Of a stretch of DNA of 64,000 nucleotides, positions 9,191 to 18,534 are shown one piece after another (position 1 is the stretch's first letter; each line of letters starts with the position of its first letter). A model generated the notes under the pieces. That model saw only the letters and a list, made by a program, of their open reading frames with translations. It searched no databases and was not told where the DNA came from. The stretch is from Chryseobacterium sp. R2A-55. Lineage in GTDB: Bacteria; Bacteroidota; Bacteroidia; Flavobacteriales; Weeksellaceae. Position numbers and translations under genes: made by a program. The stretch lies in contig NZ_JACBFP010000002.1 of the NCBI RefSeq assembly GCF_021401085.1, positions 1 to 64,000 on the forward strand, in the 5' to 3' direction.

Positions 9191-9560
9191 GGGGTTAAAA
9201 AATATTACATTTCGGTTGTAAACTTTTTAACATCTTTTGTGTGATGATTCTAAAAAATCATTTTGTGGTTATTTTTAACTTCATTTGTGATGGGTCAAAT
9301 GTATAAAATAAAATCTTACGTAAACCATCATTTTCCATATTATTTTTATTTTTTTTAAGTGGAATCGCAAAATTATACTAGAAACCATCGGTTTTTCGCG
9401 ATCTGTAGCACTTTAAAATATTCACAAAACCTTCGGAAAATAAAGTATTCACAGTTCGAAAAATAGTTTTGGAGCAAAAGTAGGACACGCAAAACGAGAG
9501 AAGTTTCGGTTCTTAACAAAATTCTCATGGTTCATCGAAATAAACCAACAGAAACGCACC
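9191..9560. other. Non-coding spacer between the FISUMP gene and topA
   Basis: About 430 nt (with the adjacent terminator) separate the FISUMP start from the topA stop. It holds two minus-strand TAnnTTTG matches: TACATTTG at 9303-9296 and TACTTTTG at 9482-9475. Either could drive the FISUMP gene with a 5' leader of roughly 100 or 280 nt. TATTCACA occurs twice, about 30 nt apart (9417 and 9446). No convincing ORF is seen. Confidence 0.35.
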
Positions 9561-9595
9561 AAAAAAAAACCCGCAACTAAGCAGCCGCAGGTTTT
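9561..9595 (-). terminator. Rho-independent terminator of topA
   Basis: On the minus strand an 8-bp stem (CCTGCGGC / GTTGCGGG with G-U pairs) closes a 6-nt loop and is followed by nine U residues, 25 nt past the topA stop. Confidence 0.8.
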
Positions 9596-9619
9596 GTCCT
9601 ATTATATATACCGGAAATT

Positions 9620-12160
9620 TTACTTTTTCTTGACTGCCGTTTTCTTTGCAGCTGCTTTTTTTACCGGCGCTTTTTTGGGTTTTTCTTTGAAGGCATTTTT
9701 ATCCTGCGCGGTAATCCACTTCTTTACCTCATCCAAAGAAACCTCCTTTAACTCCTCGGCGGTGTATTTTTCGTCTTTTTTGTTTTTAGGAATTTTAAAC
9801 ATCCCTTTTCCGAACTTGATGAATGGTCCCCATCTTCCGTTCTCAATGGAGATTTTCTCTTTTTCCCATTGTTGGATGTAGCGGTTTGCTTCCTTCTCTA
9901 ACTTCGCGTCAATCAGCTCGTTGATATCGCTTTGCGATAGGTTCTCGAAATCATACTTCTTCGGAACATTCACAAAAATCGACTGGTATTTAATGAAAGG
10001 GCCAAATCTACCGGTTCCTTTCGTCACTGGTTCGCCCTTATAAGTAGCGATCGGTGCATCTGCGATTTTCTTTTCCTTAATGATTTCTTCCGCTCTTTCC
10101 TGATTTACTGAAAGGGGATCTTCACCTCTTGGAATGGAGATGAATGTTTCTCCCCATTTCACATAAGGTCCAAATCTGCCCATTCCCACGGTTACAGATT
10201 TTCCTTCAAAATCTTTCAGATCGAAAGGAATTTTGAATAATTCCAATGCCTCTTCTAAAGTGATTGTCGCTATATTTTGGCTCGCCATCAAACTGGCGAA
10301 GATGGGTTTTTCGTCATCATTCTGTTCACCGATCTGCACCATCGGTCCAAATCTTCCAATTCTGGCAATCACATTTTTCCCGGATTTGGGGTCTTTTCCC
10401 AGATGCCGTTCTCCGGTTGCTCGTTCTGCGGTTTCCTCCACGTTGGAAATCTTGGGATGGAATTCTTTGTAGAATCCACCCAGAACTTTCTTCCATTCTT
10501 CAGAACCATTGGCAATATCATCAAAATTCTGTTCCACTTTTGCCGTGAAACCATAATCCAAAATTTCCGCGAAATTGTTGGTCAGGAAATCATTCACTAC
10601 TTCACCGATATCGGTTGGGACGAACTTATTTTTATCGCCGCCATACTTTTCTACCAAGACCTGTTTCTTAATCTCTTTGGTCAAGGTCATTTTCACGATT
10701 TCTCTTTCGTGCGGAAAAACTTCACGTTTGTCCACATATTCGCGGTTTTGAATCGTTTGAATAGTCGGTGCATAAGTGGAAGGACGACCAATTCCCAACT
10801 CCTCTAATTTTTTCACGAGAGCCGCTTCGGTATATCTTCCGGTAGGTTTTGTGAATTTTTCGGTGGCTTCGATTTTTTTATAGGTCAAGACTTCGCCTAC
10901 CGACACTTTTGGCAGCAGTTTCTCAGTGTTTTCCTCATCGTCGTCATCCGCTTTTGTAATTCCATAAACCCTCAAGAAACCGTCGAAGATAATGACCTCT
11001 CCGTTGGCCTCAAAATGTTGTGGAAGTTTTGGATTCCCAATCTCGATGATGGTTTTTTCAATTTTCGCATTGGCCATTTGTGATGCCATTGCTCTTTTGT
11101 AGATGAGTTGATAGAGCTTATTCAACTGGGCATCTCCCACAGATTTCACTGAAAAATCCGTAGGGCGAATTGCTTCGTGCGCTTCCTGTGCAGATGCCGA
11201 TTTTGTGGTGTAATTTCTTGGATTGGAATACTGTTCGCCAAACTCTGAAATGATTTGCGCTTTCGCTGCATTGATGGCTTCTTGCGAAAGATTTACGGAG
11301 TCGGTTCTCATATAGGTAATGTAACCTTCTTCGTAAAGTCGTTGCGCAACACGCATCGTAGCAGTAACTCCGTATCCTAATCGGTTACTTGCTTCCTGCT
11401 GTAATGTGGAGGTGGTAAATGGTGCCGAAGCAGAGCGGCTCCCAGGTTTCTTTTCCACGTTCAAAACTTTGAACTCCGTATTCTTTGCCTGGTTTAAGAA
11501 ATCTTCAGCTTCATCTACTTTGGCGAAATCTTTTTTCAGTTTGGCAGAAATATCCTGCTTTTCTCCATTCTGGAAAACCCCATCCACCTTAAATGAAGAT
11601 TTTGGAACAAACTCACGGATTTCATTTTCCCTATCGACCACTAATCTCACCGCTACGGATTGAACTCGCCCGGCAGAAAGTCCTGTTTTCACCTTTTTCC
11701 AAAGAACCGGCGACATTTCAAAACCCACGATCCGGTCCAAAACCCTTCGCGCCTGTTGTGCATTAACCAAATTCTGGTCTATTTTCCGAGGGTTTTCAAT
11801 CGCCCTTAAGATGGCGTTCTTGGTAATTTCGTGGAAGACGATTCGTTTGGTGTTGTCTTCATTCAGTTTAAGTTCCTGAGCCAAATGCCATGCAATAGCC
11901 TCTCCTTCGCGGTCCTCATCGGAAGCGAGCCAAATGGTTTCGGCATTTTTCACCGATGCTTTGAGTTCGCTTACAATTTTCTTTTTCTCCGCTGAAACTT
12001 CGTACTCAGGTGTGAAAGTATCCAGGTCAATTCCCATTCCCTTTTTGGGTAAATCACGGATATGCCCGAAACTGGATTTCACTTCGAAATCCTTTCCCAA
12101 GTACTTTTGAATGGTCTTCGCTTTCGCAGGCGACTCAACTATGACGAGATTTTTTGACAT
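9620..12160 (-). CDS. topA: DNA topoisomerase I (type IA)
   Basis: An 846 aa enzyme that relaxes negatively supercoiled DNA by single-strand passage. The N-terminus is the TOPRIM domain (NLVIVESPAKAKTI, later SDEDREGEAIAWH). The active-site tyrosine lies in EGYITYMRTDSVNLS. The C-terminus has no cysteine zinc ribbons. It carries four topoisomerase C-terminal repeats with the core GRFGP or GRWGP (IGRFGPMVQ, MGRFGPYVK, TGRFGPFIK, NGRWGPFIK), and it ends in a Lys/Ala-rich basic tail. I start it at the ATG at 12160, directly before SKNLVIVESPAKAK; the open frame to 12256 adds a non-conserved extension that would include the promoter. It is transcribed alone, divergent from the DUF2062 gene. Confidence 0.97.
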   Translation of the reverse strand: MSKNLVIVESPAKAKTIQKYLGKDFEVKSSFGHIRDLPKKGMGIDLDTFTPEYEVSAEKKKIVSELKASVKNAETIWLASDEDREGEAIAWHLAQELKLNEDNTKRIVFHEITKNAILRAIENPRKIDQNLVNAQQARRVLDRIVGFEMSPVLWKKVKTGLSAGRVQSVAVRLVVDRENEIREFVPKSSFKVDGVFQNGEKQDISAKLKKDFAKVDEAEDFLNQAKNTEFKVLNVEKKPGSRSASAPFTTSTLQQEASNRLGYGVTATMRVAQRLYEEGYITYMRTDSVNLSQEAINAAKAQIISEFGEQYSNPRNYTTKSASAQEAHEAIRPTDFSVKSVGDAQLNKLYQLIYKRAMASQMANAKIEKTIIEIGNPKLPQHFEANGEVIIFDGFLRVYGITKADDDDEENTEKLLPKVSVGEVLTYKKIEATEKFTKPTGRYTEAALVKKLEELGIGRPSTYAPTIQTIQNREYVDKREVFPHEREIVKMTLTKEIKKQVLVEKYGGDKNKFVPTDIGEVVNDFLTNNFAEILDYGFTAKVEQNFDDIANGSEEWKKVLGGFYKEFHPKISNVEETAERATGERHLGKDPKSGKNVIARIGRFGPMVQIGEQNDDEKPIFASLMASQNIATITLEEALELFKIPFDLKDFEGKSVTVGMGRFGPYVKWGETFISIPRGEDPLSVNQERAEEIIKEKKIADAPIATYKGEPVTKGTGRFGPFIKYQSIFVNVPKKYDFENLSQSDINELIDAKLEKEANRYIQQWEKEKISIENGRWGPFIKFGKGMFKIPKNKKDEKYTAEELKEVSLDEVKKWITAQDKNAFKEKPKKAPVKKAAAKKTAVKKK

Positions 12161-12174
12161 CCTGAAAATTTTTG

Positions 12175-12204
12175 CAAAAGTAGAGGATTTTTTTTTAGTG
12201 CAAA
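12175..12204 (-). promoter_or_regulatory. topA promoter
   Basis: Minus strand: TTTG (12204-12201), an 18-nt spacer and TACTTTTG (12182-12175), a full match to the Bacteroidetes -33/-7 consensus. The ATG begins 14 nt after the -7 box, so the leader is only a few nucleotides long. This supports the 12160 start. Confidence 0.65.
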
Positions 12205-12320
12205 TTTTTCTGCGAAACCCACCATAAAACCGCAAGGTTTTTGCATTCATTTGCATGAAATCATGTTCATGACTTCACTTGAAAAAAACTCTTGTTAAAA
12301 TTCAATATATATTAAGGTAT

Positions 12321-12328
12321 TACCTTTG
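12321..12328 (+). promoter_or_regulatory. Possible -7 box for the DUF2062 gene
   Basis: TACCTTTG matches TAnnTTTG and lies 17 nt before the TTG start at 12346. The nearest upstream TTG (12292-12294) gives a 26-nt spacer, longer than usual. Confidence 0.4.
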
Positions 12329-12345
12329 TAAAAAGATTGTAAGCA

Positions 12346-12822
12346 TTGCAAAACTTCATCAAAAACAGCATCCAAAGCCAAAAGGTTTTTTACAGATATT
12401 TTCGGAGAAAGGGATTCCGAAGATTTCTGAAAGAGAATGTGCTGGAAAGTGAGGGAAGCAATGAAACCAAGGCAAAATCAATTGCACTTGGCATTTTCAT
12501 TGGGATTTCTCCGTTTTGGGGGCTGCATTCTTTTTTGGCGATTTCGCTGTCGGTTTATTTCAAGCTGAATAAAGTACTGACTTTCATGGCATCGCAAATT
12601 ACTTTTCCACCCCTGATTCCATTCATCATTTTCCTTTCGGTATTGGTGGGTGCGCCATTCGTGGGTGGTGAAACTTCATTTGAAAACATCACTTTCGACA
12701 TGGAATTCGTGAAGAGCAATTTGCTCCAATACGTCATCGGAAGCCTAATTTTGGCATTTTTTGCCGGCGTTTTTTTTGGAATTCTTTCATATCTTGTTTT
12801 GCGTTTGTTTTCGAAAAATTGA
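12346..12822 (+). CDS. DUF2062 family membrane protein
   Basis: A 158 aa protein with a basic N-terminus (FYRYFRRKGFRRFL) followed by three hydrophobic segments. It contains the DUF2062 signature: KAKSIALGIFIGISPFWGLH, then FMASQITFPPLIPFIIF. The family is widespread and of unknown function; some members are fused to glycosyltransferases. The start used is TTG at 12346, since no ATG precedes the conserved part. It faces topA across a short divergent spacer and has no obvious operon partner: 234 nt with a candidate promoter separate it from the next gene. Confidence 0.75.
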   Translation: MQNFIKNSIQSQKVFYRYFRRKGFRRFLKENVLESEGSNETKAKSIALGIFIGISPFWGLHSFLAISLSVYFKLNKVLTFMASQITFPPLIPFIIFLSVLVGAPFVGGETSFENITFDMEFVKSNLLQYVIGSLILAFFAGVFFGILSYLVLRLFSKN

Positions 12823-12911
12823 ACATCAAACCGTTTTTGCACCGTTTTGGAGCAGATAATGCGATGAAATCTTCATTTTCATCCACACAAATTCATTTAT
12901 AAAATGAGATA

Positions 12912-12943
12912 TTGATTATTTACCATAAAATTTCTTACTTTCG
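12912..12943 (+). promoter_or_regulatory. Possible promoter of the LytS-type kinase gene
   Basis: TTG (12912-12914), a 21-nt spacer and TACTTTCG (12936-12943), one mismatch from TAnnTTTG. It lies about 113 nt before the kinase ATG. Confidence 0.3.
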
Positions 12944-13056
12944 TCCAATTACCTTAATATGATTGACCTAAAGCAAAATACCTTAAAAAAAAATTGACCA
13001 AAAACCATTTAAGTCGTCACGAAGAAATTCCAGAATTCAGGGTCCACTAACAAAAC

Positions 13057-14520
13057 ATGAGTCCTTTTGAAACCATCATTGAAAACGAAACCTACGGAAG
13101 CATTTTATATTTTGCGCTGGGTGGTCTTATCCTGCTTTCAGCGTCCCACATGATGATGTTCTTAAAGAACCGGAGCAATTCCTACCTGCTGTACAGCTTG
13201 TATGTTTTCACTTCATTTCTGGCGTATCTTCCGGTTGCAGAAAGCGGCTTCATTCTGAACCTTCAGGAATTCCTTCAGCTTGATTACCGCTCCAAGCAAT
13301 TCTTTACTTTTACTTTCAATTGCATTTATTTTTTCTTTTTTACCACATTCTTGAACATTAAAAAAATGAATAAAAAGTGGTACAAAATAATCACCATTCC
13401 CGTTATTATCCTTTTGTTGCTCAATATTTTAAGCTATGTGATGGTTTTGATTTTTAAGAATGAGCAGCAATTTTACTTTCTTCAAAAAACCTTCATCATT
13501 CTCATTACCATACAAACCATCATTTCTTTTGTGATCTTAATGAAAGTAAAAAACAACCTGAAATACTACATTCTTTTTGGGGGCATTTTTTTATTTCTGT
13601 CTTCCATGATCGGCGAAAAATCAATTCGCAATCTTCCATTCATCAACATTTCTAAAAAAATGGGCGATTTCATATTTTATATGGGACTGTTCGTGGAAAA
13701 TGTTGCATTTTCAGTTGCATTGGGACATCGGCAACGGATCATCACCAATGAGAAAAAAATATTCCATGAAAACTTTGTTAGTGAACTCAAGAAAAACGAA
13801 CTGCTGAAAAACCAGATTCATACGGAAAGCCAAAAAAGAATGCTTGTGGAAAACCAACAGATCAATTATCTTCAGGAAATTTCAGACTTAAAACTTTCCA
13901 TATTGCAAAGCCAGATGAATCCGCATTTTATTTTCAATGCACTGAACTCAGTAAAATACTATATTCTGGAGCACGACACCGAGAATGCGGCAGCATATCT
14001 CACCAAATTCTCCAGAATCATCCGCACCATTCTGCACGCATCCACGGTGAAATATTTCACTCTGGAACAAGAACTGGAAACGATCAAGATTTATGCGGAA
14101 ATAGAAAATCTTCGATTTGCCGAACCCATCGATTTCAGCATTAAGGTTTCCCCTGAAATCGATTGCACTGCAGTGACACTTCCACCCATGGTTTTGCAGC
14201 CGTTTATAGAAAACGCCATTGTCCATGGAGTTTCCACCGTTTCCTATAAAAAGATTCACACTGAAATCAGCAAAAAAAATGGCTTCATTGAAATCACCAT
14301 TTCTGATAACGGCATCGGTCGAAAAGAAGCCGCTAAAAAAACAAAAGCCACTTCCCAGCAAAATCGCAAATCAATGGGAATCCAGATCGCGAATGAAATG
14401 ATGGGCACTTATTTTGAAGACCAGAAACATCGGATCACCTATATCGACCTGGAAGAAAACGGCACCGCCAAAGGAACGAAGGTAATCATTGAAATCCCGT
14501 GCCGCAACGAATTGAACTGA
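13057..14520 (+). CDS. LytS/YehU-type sensor histidine kinase
   Basis: A 487 aa membrane histidine kinase. Residues 1-230 form about seven membrane helices resembling a 7TM sensor module. A coiled-coil linker (residues 240-290, rich in Lys/Glu/Gln) leads to the His_kinase domain with the phospho-acceptor in QSQMNPHFIFNALNS. A HATPase region follows (LPPMVLQPFIENAIVHG, then ISDNGIGR). Such kinases normally phosphorylate a LytTR response regulator encoded next to them. None is present here: the next gene is ileS, 72 nt downstream. The partner must be elsewhere, and the stimulus is unknown. Confidence 0.88.
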   Translation: MSPFETIIENETYGSILYFALGGLILLSASHMMMFLKNRSNSYLLYSLYVFTSFLAYLPVAESGFILNLQEFLQLDYRSKQFFTFTFNCIYFFFFTTFLNIKKMNKKWYKIITIPVIILLLLNILSYVMVLIFKNEQQFYFLQKTFIILITIQTIISFVILMKVKNNLKYYILFGGIFLFLSSMIGEKSIRNLPFINISKKMGDFIFYMGLFVENVAFSVALGHRQRIITNEKKIFHENFVSELKKNELLKNQIHTESQKRMLVENQQINYLQEISDLKLSILQSQMNPHFIFNALNSVKYYILEHDTENAAAYLTKFSRIIRTILHASTVKYFTLEQELETIKIYAEIENLRFAEPIDFSIKVSPEIDCTAVTLPPMVLQPFIENAIVHGVSTVSYKKIHTEISKKNGFIEITISDNGIGRKEAAKKTKATSQQNRKSMGIQIANEMMGTYFEDQKHRITYIDLEENGTAKGTKVIIEIPCRNELN

Positions 14521-14592
14521 AAGGAAAACTAGATTTCCGCTAAAAATTCCGTATATTCGCAGCCTTAATTTTCCGAACAGAATTTGCTGACA

Positions 14593-17500
14593 ATGAAGAA
14601 GTTTAACGAATATAAAAACCTTGACTTAACCGCAGTTTCAGATCATATCATAAAATTCTGGAACCAACATGAAACCTTTAAGAAATCCGTTGAAATCCGA
14701 GAAGGACAACCGGAGTTCGTTTTCTATGAAGGGCCCCCTTCGGCAAACGGAATGCCGGGAATTCACCACGTGATGGCCCGTGCAATTAAAGATATTTTCT
14801 GCCGTTTCCAAACCCAGAACGGGAAAAAAGTTTTCCGAAAAGCAGGATGGGATACCCATGGTTTACCTATAGAATTGGGTGTGGAGAAAGAATTGGGAAT
14901 CACCAAAGAAGATATCGGCATAAAAATTTCGGTGGAGGATTACAACAAAGCTTGTCGAGAAGCGGTAATGCGCTATACGGACGTTTGGAATGACCTTACC
15001 GAAAAAATCGGTTACTGGGTGGACCTGGAAAATCCATACATCACCTACGAACCGAAATATATGGAAACCGTTTGGTGGCTTTTGAAGCAGCTTTACAACA
15101 AAAATTTGCTGTACAAAGGTTACACCATTCAACCCTATTCACCAAAAGCAGGAACGGGGCTTTCTTCCCATGAATTGAATCAGCCGGGAACTTACCGGGA
15201 TGTTTCGGATACCACAATTGTGGCCCAGTTTTCGGTTAAGAAATTTTCGGAAAATCTGGCTTCCAGACTTTCCATGCTCCAACTTTCCAACACTCCAACC
15301 CGAATTCTGGCCTGGACAACAACTCCGTGGACTTTGCCCTCAAACACGGCACTTGCGGTGGGAAAAGACATTGAGTATGTTTTGGTGAAAACCTTCAACC
15401 AATATACTCTTGAGCCGATCAATGTGATTTTGGCGAGAGTGCTTCTGGAGAAAAACTTCGGCAAAAAATATGCAGAAGGAAATGATGAGGATTTCGCCAA
15501 TTATAATGCTGAAAGCAAAACTATTCCCTATCAAATCCTTGCAGAATTTAACGGTTCGGATTTGGCTGGAAGTGAATACGAACAATTGATCCCATGGTTT
15601 TTGCCGGCCGAAAATCCGGAAAAAGCATTCCGGGTGATTGTAGGAGATTTTGTAACCACGGAAGACGGAACCGGAATTGTGCATATCGCGCCGACTTTTG
15701 GTGCAGACGACAACCGCGTTGCACAGGAAAACGGAATACCGCCCATGTTGGTGAAAGATTCCCATGATAACCTGGTTCCACTGGTGGACTTGACCGGAAA
15801 ATTTTTGAAAGGCGATCGGGTTCCTGAAATTTTCGGGGGGAAATACATTAAAAACGAATATTATGACGATGGAACCGCACCCGAAAAATCTTGGGATGTG
15901 GAATTGGCAATCCTCTTAAAAACAGAAAACAAAGCCTTTAAGGTAGAGAAATACGTCCACTCCTATCCGCATTGTTGGCGAACGGATAAACCGGTTTTGT
16001 ATTATCCTTTGGATTCTTGGTTTGTGAAAATGACTTCAGTTAGAGACCGCTTGGTGGAACTGAACGAAACCATCAACTGGAAACCAAAATCCACCGGAGA
16101 AGGTCGCTTTGCCAATTGGCTGGAAAACGTCAACGACTGGAATCTTTCCCGTTCAAGATATTGGGGAATTCCTTTACCCATCTGGAGAAGCGAAGATTTG
16201 AAAGAAGAAAAAATCATCGGTTCCGTGGAAGAACTGATGATCGAAATTCAGAAATCCATCGACGCAGGATTAATGGCGAAAAATCCTTTTGAAGGATTTG
16301 AAATCGGAAATATGTCTCAAGAAAATTATGCTAAGATCGATTTGCATAAAAATTATGTGGATGAAATCATCCTGGTTGCGGATTCAGGTAAGCCGATGAA
16401 GCGCGAAAGCGATTTGATTGATGTTTGGTTTGATTCCGGTTCAATGCCTTATGCACAATTGCATTATCCTTTTGAAAACAAAGAATTGATCGATGACAGA
16501 AAGGCGTTTCCTGCAGATTTCATCGCAGAAGGTGTTGACCAAACGCGTGGTTGGTTTTATACCCTTCATGCCATTGCGACGAGCGTTTTTGATTCGGTAG
16601 CCTATAAAAATGTAGTTTCAAATGGTTTGGTTTTGGACAAGAACGGCCAGAAAATGTCTAAACGACTTGGAAATGCGGTGGACCCATTTGAGACTTTGAA
16701 AAAATACGGTCCTGATGCCACGAGATGGTACATGATTTCCAATGCAAATCCGTGGGAAAACCTGAAATTCGATGTGGAAGGAATCGATGAAGTTCGCCGA
16801 AAATTTTTCGGAACCCTTTATAATACGTACTCGTTTTTTGCGCTTTACGCAAATGTTGACGGATTTAGTTATGCAGAAAAAGAGATCGAAAACCGCCCGG
16901 AAATTGATCGGTGGATTTTATCAGAACTACATATTTTGGTGAAAGAAGTCACCGAATTTTACCAAGACTATGAACCTACAAAAGTAGCAAGAGCGATCAA
17001 CACTTTTGTAAATGACAACTTAAGCAACTGGTATGTAAGACTTTGCAGAAGACGTTTTTGGAAAGGCGATTACACCGATGATAAGATTTCGGCATACCAA
17101 ACTTTGTACACCTGTCTGGAAACTGTGGCGAAAATTTCCGCACCCATTGCGCCATTCTTTATGGACCAATTGTTCCAGGATTTGAATTCCGTCACCGGAA
17201 AAGATAGTGCCGAAAGTGTGCATTTAACGGAATTTCCAAAAGTAGAAGAGCAACTGATCGACCTTAATCTGGTAGAGAAAACCCATTTGGCCCAAACTAT
17301 TACTTCGATGGTGTTTTCATTAAGGAAAAAAGAAAATATCAAAGTTCGTCAACCGCTTCAAAAAGTGATGATTCCCGTTTTAGACCAAAAAACGGAAGAA
17401 CAGATTTTGGCTGTTTCGGAGCTCATCAAGCAGGAAGTGAATGTGAAAGAGTTGCAGCTGATCAATGCGGAAGAAGCATCTCATCTGATTGTGAAACAAA

Positions 17501-18000
17501 TCAAGCCGAACTTCAAAACTTTGGGTGTGAAGCTTGGAAAAGACATGAAAACCGTTGCCGCAGAAATCAACGCGATGAATTCTGACCAAATTGCTAATTT
17601 GGAAAAAGAAGGCTCCATGACGATTTCTGGACACGAAATCGAATTGGCAGATGTGGAAATTTTAACCAAAGACATTCCGGGATGGACCGTGACCAGTGAA
17701 GGAAAAATCACTGTGGCATTGGATTTGACGATCACCGATGAATTAAGATCTGAAGGAATTGCCCGGGAATTCATCAACCGGATTCAGAATTTGCGTAAAG
17801 ACAAGGATTTTGATCTAACCGACCGAATCTCAATCACTTTGGAAGAAAATTCGGCATTCAGGAAAGAAATTATCAACAATACGCCATATATTTCAGCAGA
17901 AGTATTGTGCAATCAAATAGAATTTGTAAATTCACTGTCAATTTTTGACGAAATCGAGATTGAGGATCTGAAATTTAAAGTAAACGTAGAAAAAGTTTAA
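14593..18000 (+). CDS. ileS: Isoleucine--tRNA ligase, GXHH-signature type
   Basis: An 1135 aa class I synthetase that charges tRNA-Ile. The N-terminal Rossmann fold has PPSANGMPGIHH at residues 48-59. The usual HIGH tetrad therefore reads GIHH, the swapped form reported in mupirocin hyper-resistant IleS2 enzymes. The editing domain (WTTTPWTLPSNTALAV) and the second catalytic motif NGQKMSKRLGN are intact. A tRNA-binding C-terminal part follows, long as in eukaryote-like IleS2. No C-terminal zinc cysteines are seen. I start at the ATG at 14593, just after an in-frame TTG. The zinc-less DksA gene follows 58 nt downstream. Confidence 0.97.
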   Translation: MKKFNEYKNLDLTAVSDHIIKFWNQHETFKKSVEIREGQPEFVFYEGPPSANGMPGIHHVMARAIKDIFCRFQTQNGKKVFRKAGWDTHGLPIELGVEKELGITKEDIGIKISVEDYNKACREAVMRYTDVWNDLTEKIGYWVDLENPYITYEPKYMETVWWLLKQLYNKNLLYKGYTIQPYSPKAGTGLSSHELNQPGTYRDVSDTTIVAQFSVKKFSENLASRLSMLQLSNTPTRILAWTTTPWTLPSNTALAVGKDIEYVLVKTFNQYTLEPINVILARVLLEKNFGKKYAEGNDEDFANYNAESKTIPYQILAEFNGSDLAGSEYEQLIPWFLPAENPEKAFRVIVGDFVTTEDGTGIVHIAPTFGADDNRVAQENGIPPMLVKDSHDNLVPLVDLTGKFLKGDRVPEIFGGKYIKNEYYDDGTAPEKSWDVELAILLKTENKAFKVEKYVHSYPHCWRTDKPVLYYPLDSWFVKMTSVRDRLVELNETINWKPKSTGEGRFANWLENVNDWNLSRSRYWGIPLPIWRSEDLKEEKIIGSVEELMIEIQKSIDAGLMAKNPFEGFEIGNMSQENYAKIDLHKNYVDEIILVADSGKPMKRESDLIDVWFDSGSMPYAQLHYPFENKELIDDRKAFPADFIAEGVDQTRGWFYTLHAIATSVFDSVAYKNVVSNGLVLDKNGQKMSKRLGNAVDPFETLKKYGPDATRWYMISNANPWENLKFDVEGIDEVRRKFFGTLYNTYSFFALYANVDGFSYAEKEIENRPEIDRWILSELHILVKEVTEFYQDYEPTKVARAINTFVNDNLSNWYVRLCRRRFWKGDYTDDKISAYQTLYTCLETVAKISAPIAPFFMDQLFQDLNSVTGKDSAESVHLTEFPKVEEQLIDLNLVEKTHLAQTITSMVFSLRKKENIKVRQPLQKVMIPVLDQKTEEQILAVSELIKQEVNVKELQLINAEEASHLIVKQIKPNFKTLGVKLGKDMKTVAAEINAMNSDQIANLEKEGSMTISGHEIELADVEILTKDIPGWTVTSEGKITVALDLTITDELRSEGIAREFINRIQNLRKDKDFDLTDRISITLEENSAFRKEIINNTPYISAEVLCNQIEFVNSLSIFDEIEIEDLKFKVNVEKV

Positions 18001-18058
18001 CATTGTTCGATCTTATTGAATTTTTTTTACCCATTTGAACCCATTGAACCAAATTATT

Positions 18059-18439
18059 ATGACGGAAGACAGACAAAGATACAGCGATGCAGATTTACAG
18101 GAATTTAAGAAAGTGATTCTGGAAAAAATAGCCAAGGCTGAAAGAGATTTGATGCTCATCAACGAAAGTTTCCTGAATGACCAAAATAATGGAACCGACG
18201 ATACTTCGCCGACTTTCAAAGCATTCGAGGAAGGCGCGGAAACGCTGAGTAAGGAACAGAACGCCATTCTGGCAGGAAGACAGGAAAAATTCCTGCGTGA
18301 CTTGAAAAACGCATTAATCCGCATCGAAAATAAAACTTACGGAATCTGCAGGGTAACCGGAAAACTCATCCCGAAAGAAAGACTCATGGCTGTTCCGCAC
18401 GCTACGCTGAGCATTGAGGCAAAGAATATGCAGCGGTAA
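18059..18439 (+). CDS. TraR/DksA-family protein lacking a zinc finger
   Basis: A 126 aa protein with two long helices (residues 1-85, a charged coiled-coil), like the DksA/TraR family, whose members enter the RNA polymerase secondary channel. The C-terminal globular part (YGICRVTGKLIPKERL, then VPHATLSIEAK) has the DksA layout, but three of the four zinc-binding cysteines are replaced. Zinc-free DksA variants are known in other bacteria and can be active. I start at the ATG at 18059. An open frame from a TTG at 18035 adds residues not expected in the family. It sits between ileS and lspA. A role in transcription is inferred from fold only. Confidence 0.8.
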   Translation: MTEDRQRYSDADLQEFKKVILEKIAKAERDLMLINESFLNDQNNGTDDTSPTFKAFEEGAETLSKEQNAILAGRQEKFLRDLKNALIRIENKTYGICRVTGKLIPKERLMAVPHATLSIEAKNMQR

Positions 18440-18460
18440 ACTCGTCTAAATGTACTAACT

Positions 18461-18514
18461 AAAATGTGCATTGTATAAGGTGTTCCAAAAAATACGTTAT
18501 GCATTGTACATTTT
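18461..18514. repeat. Imperfect 18-nt inverted repeat
   Basis: The arm at 18461-18478 and the reverse complement of 18497-18514 agree at 15 of 18 positions. Two of the three differences would be G-U pairs in RNA, and the loop is 18 nt. A T-rich stretch follows on the plus strand. It lies between the DksA-like stop and the next ATG, so it may act as a terminator or processing signal. Confidence 0.5.
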
Positions 18515-18534
18515 ATATTTTAGCCATTTTACTC

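Noticed and set aside
9464-9600. Possible small RNA on the plus strand (TAGTTTTG box, then the hairpin at 9570-9591)
   Set aside because: The hairpin has its U-run on the minus strand and is explained as the topA terminator; no -33 box supports the plus-strand start.
10277-10807. 176-residue open frame antisense to topA
   Set aside because: Shadow of topA codon usage; no motif and no promoter or terminator of its own.
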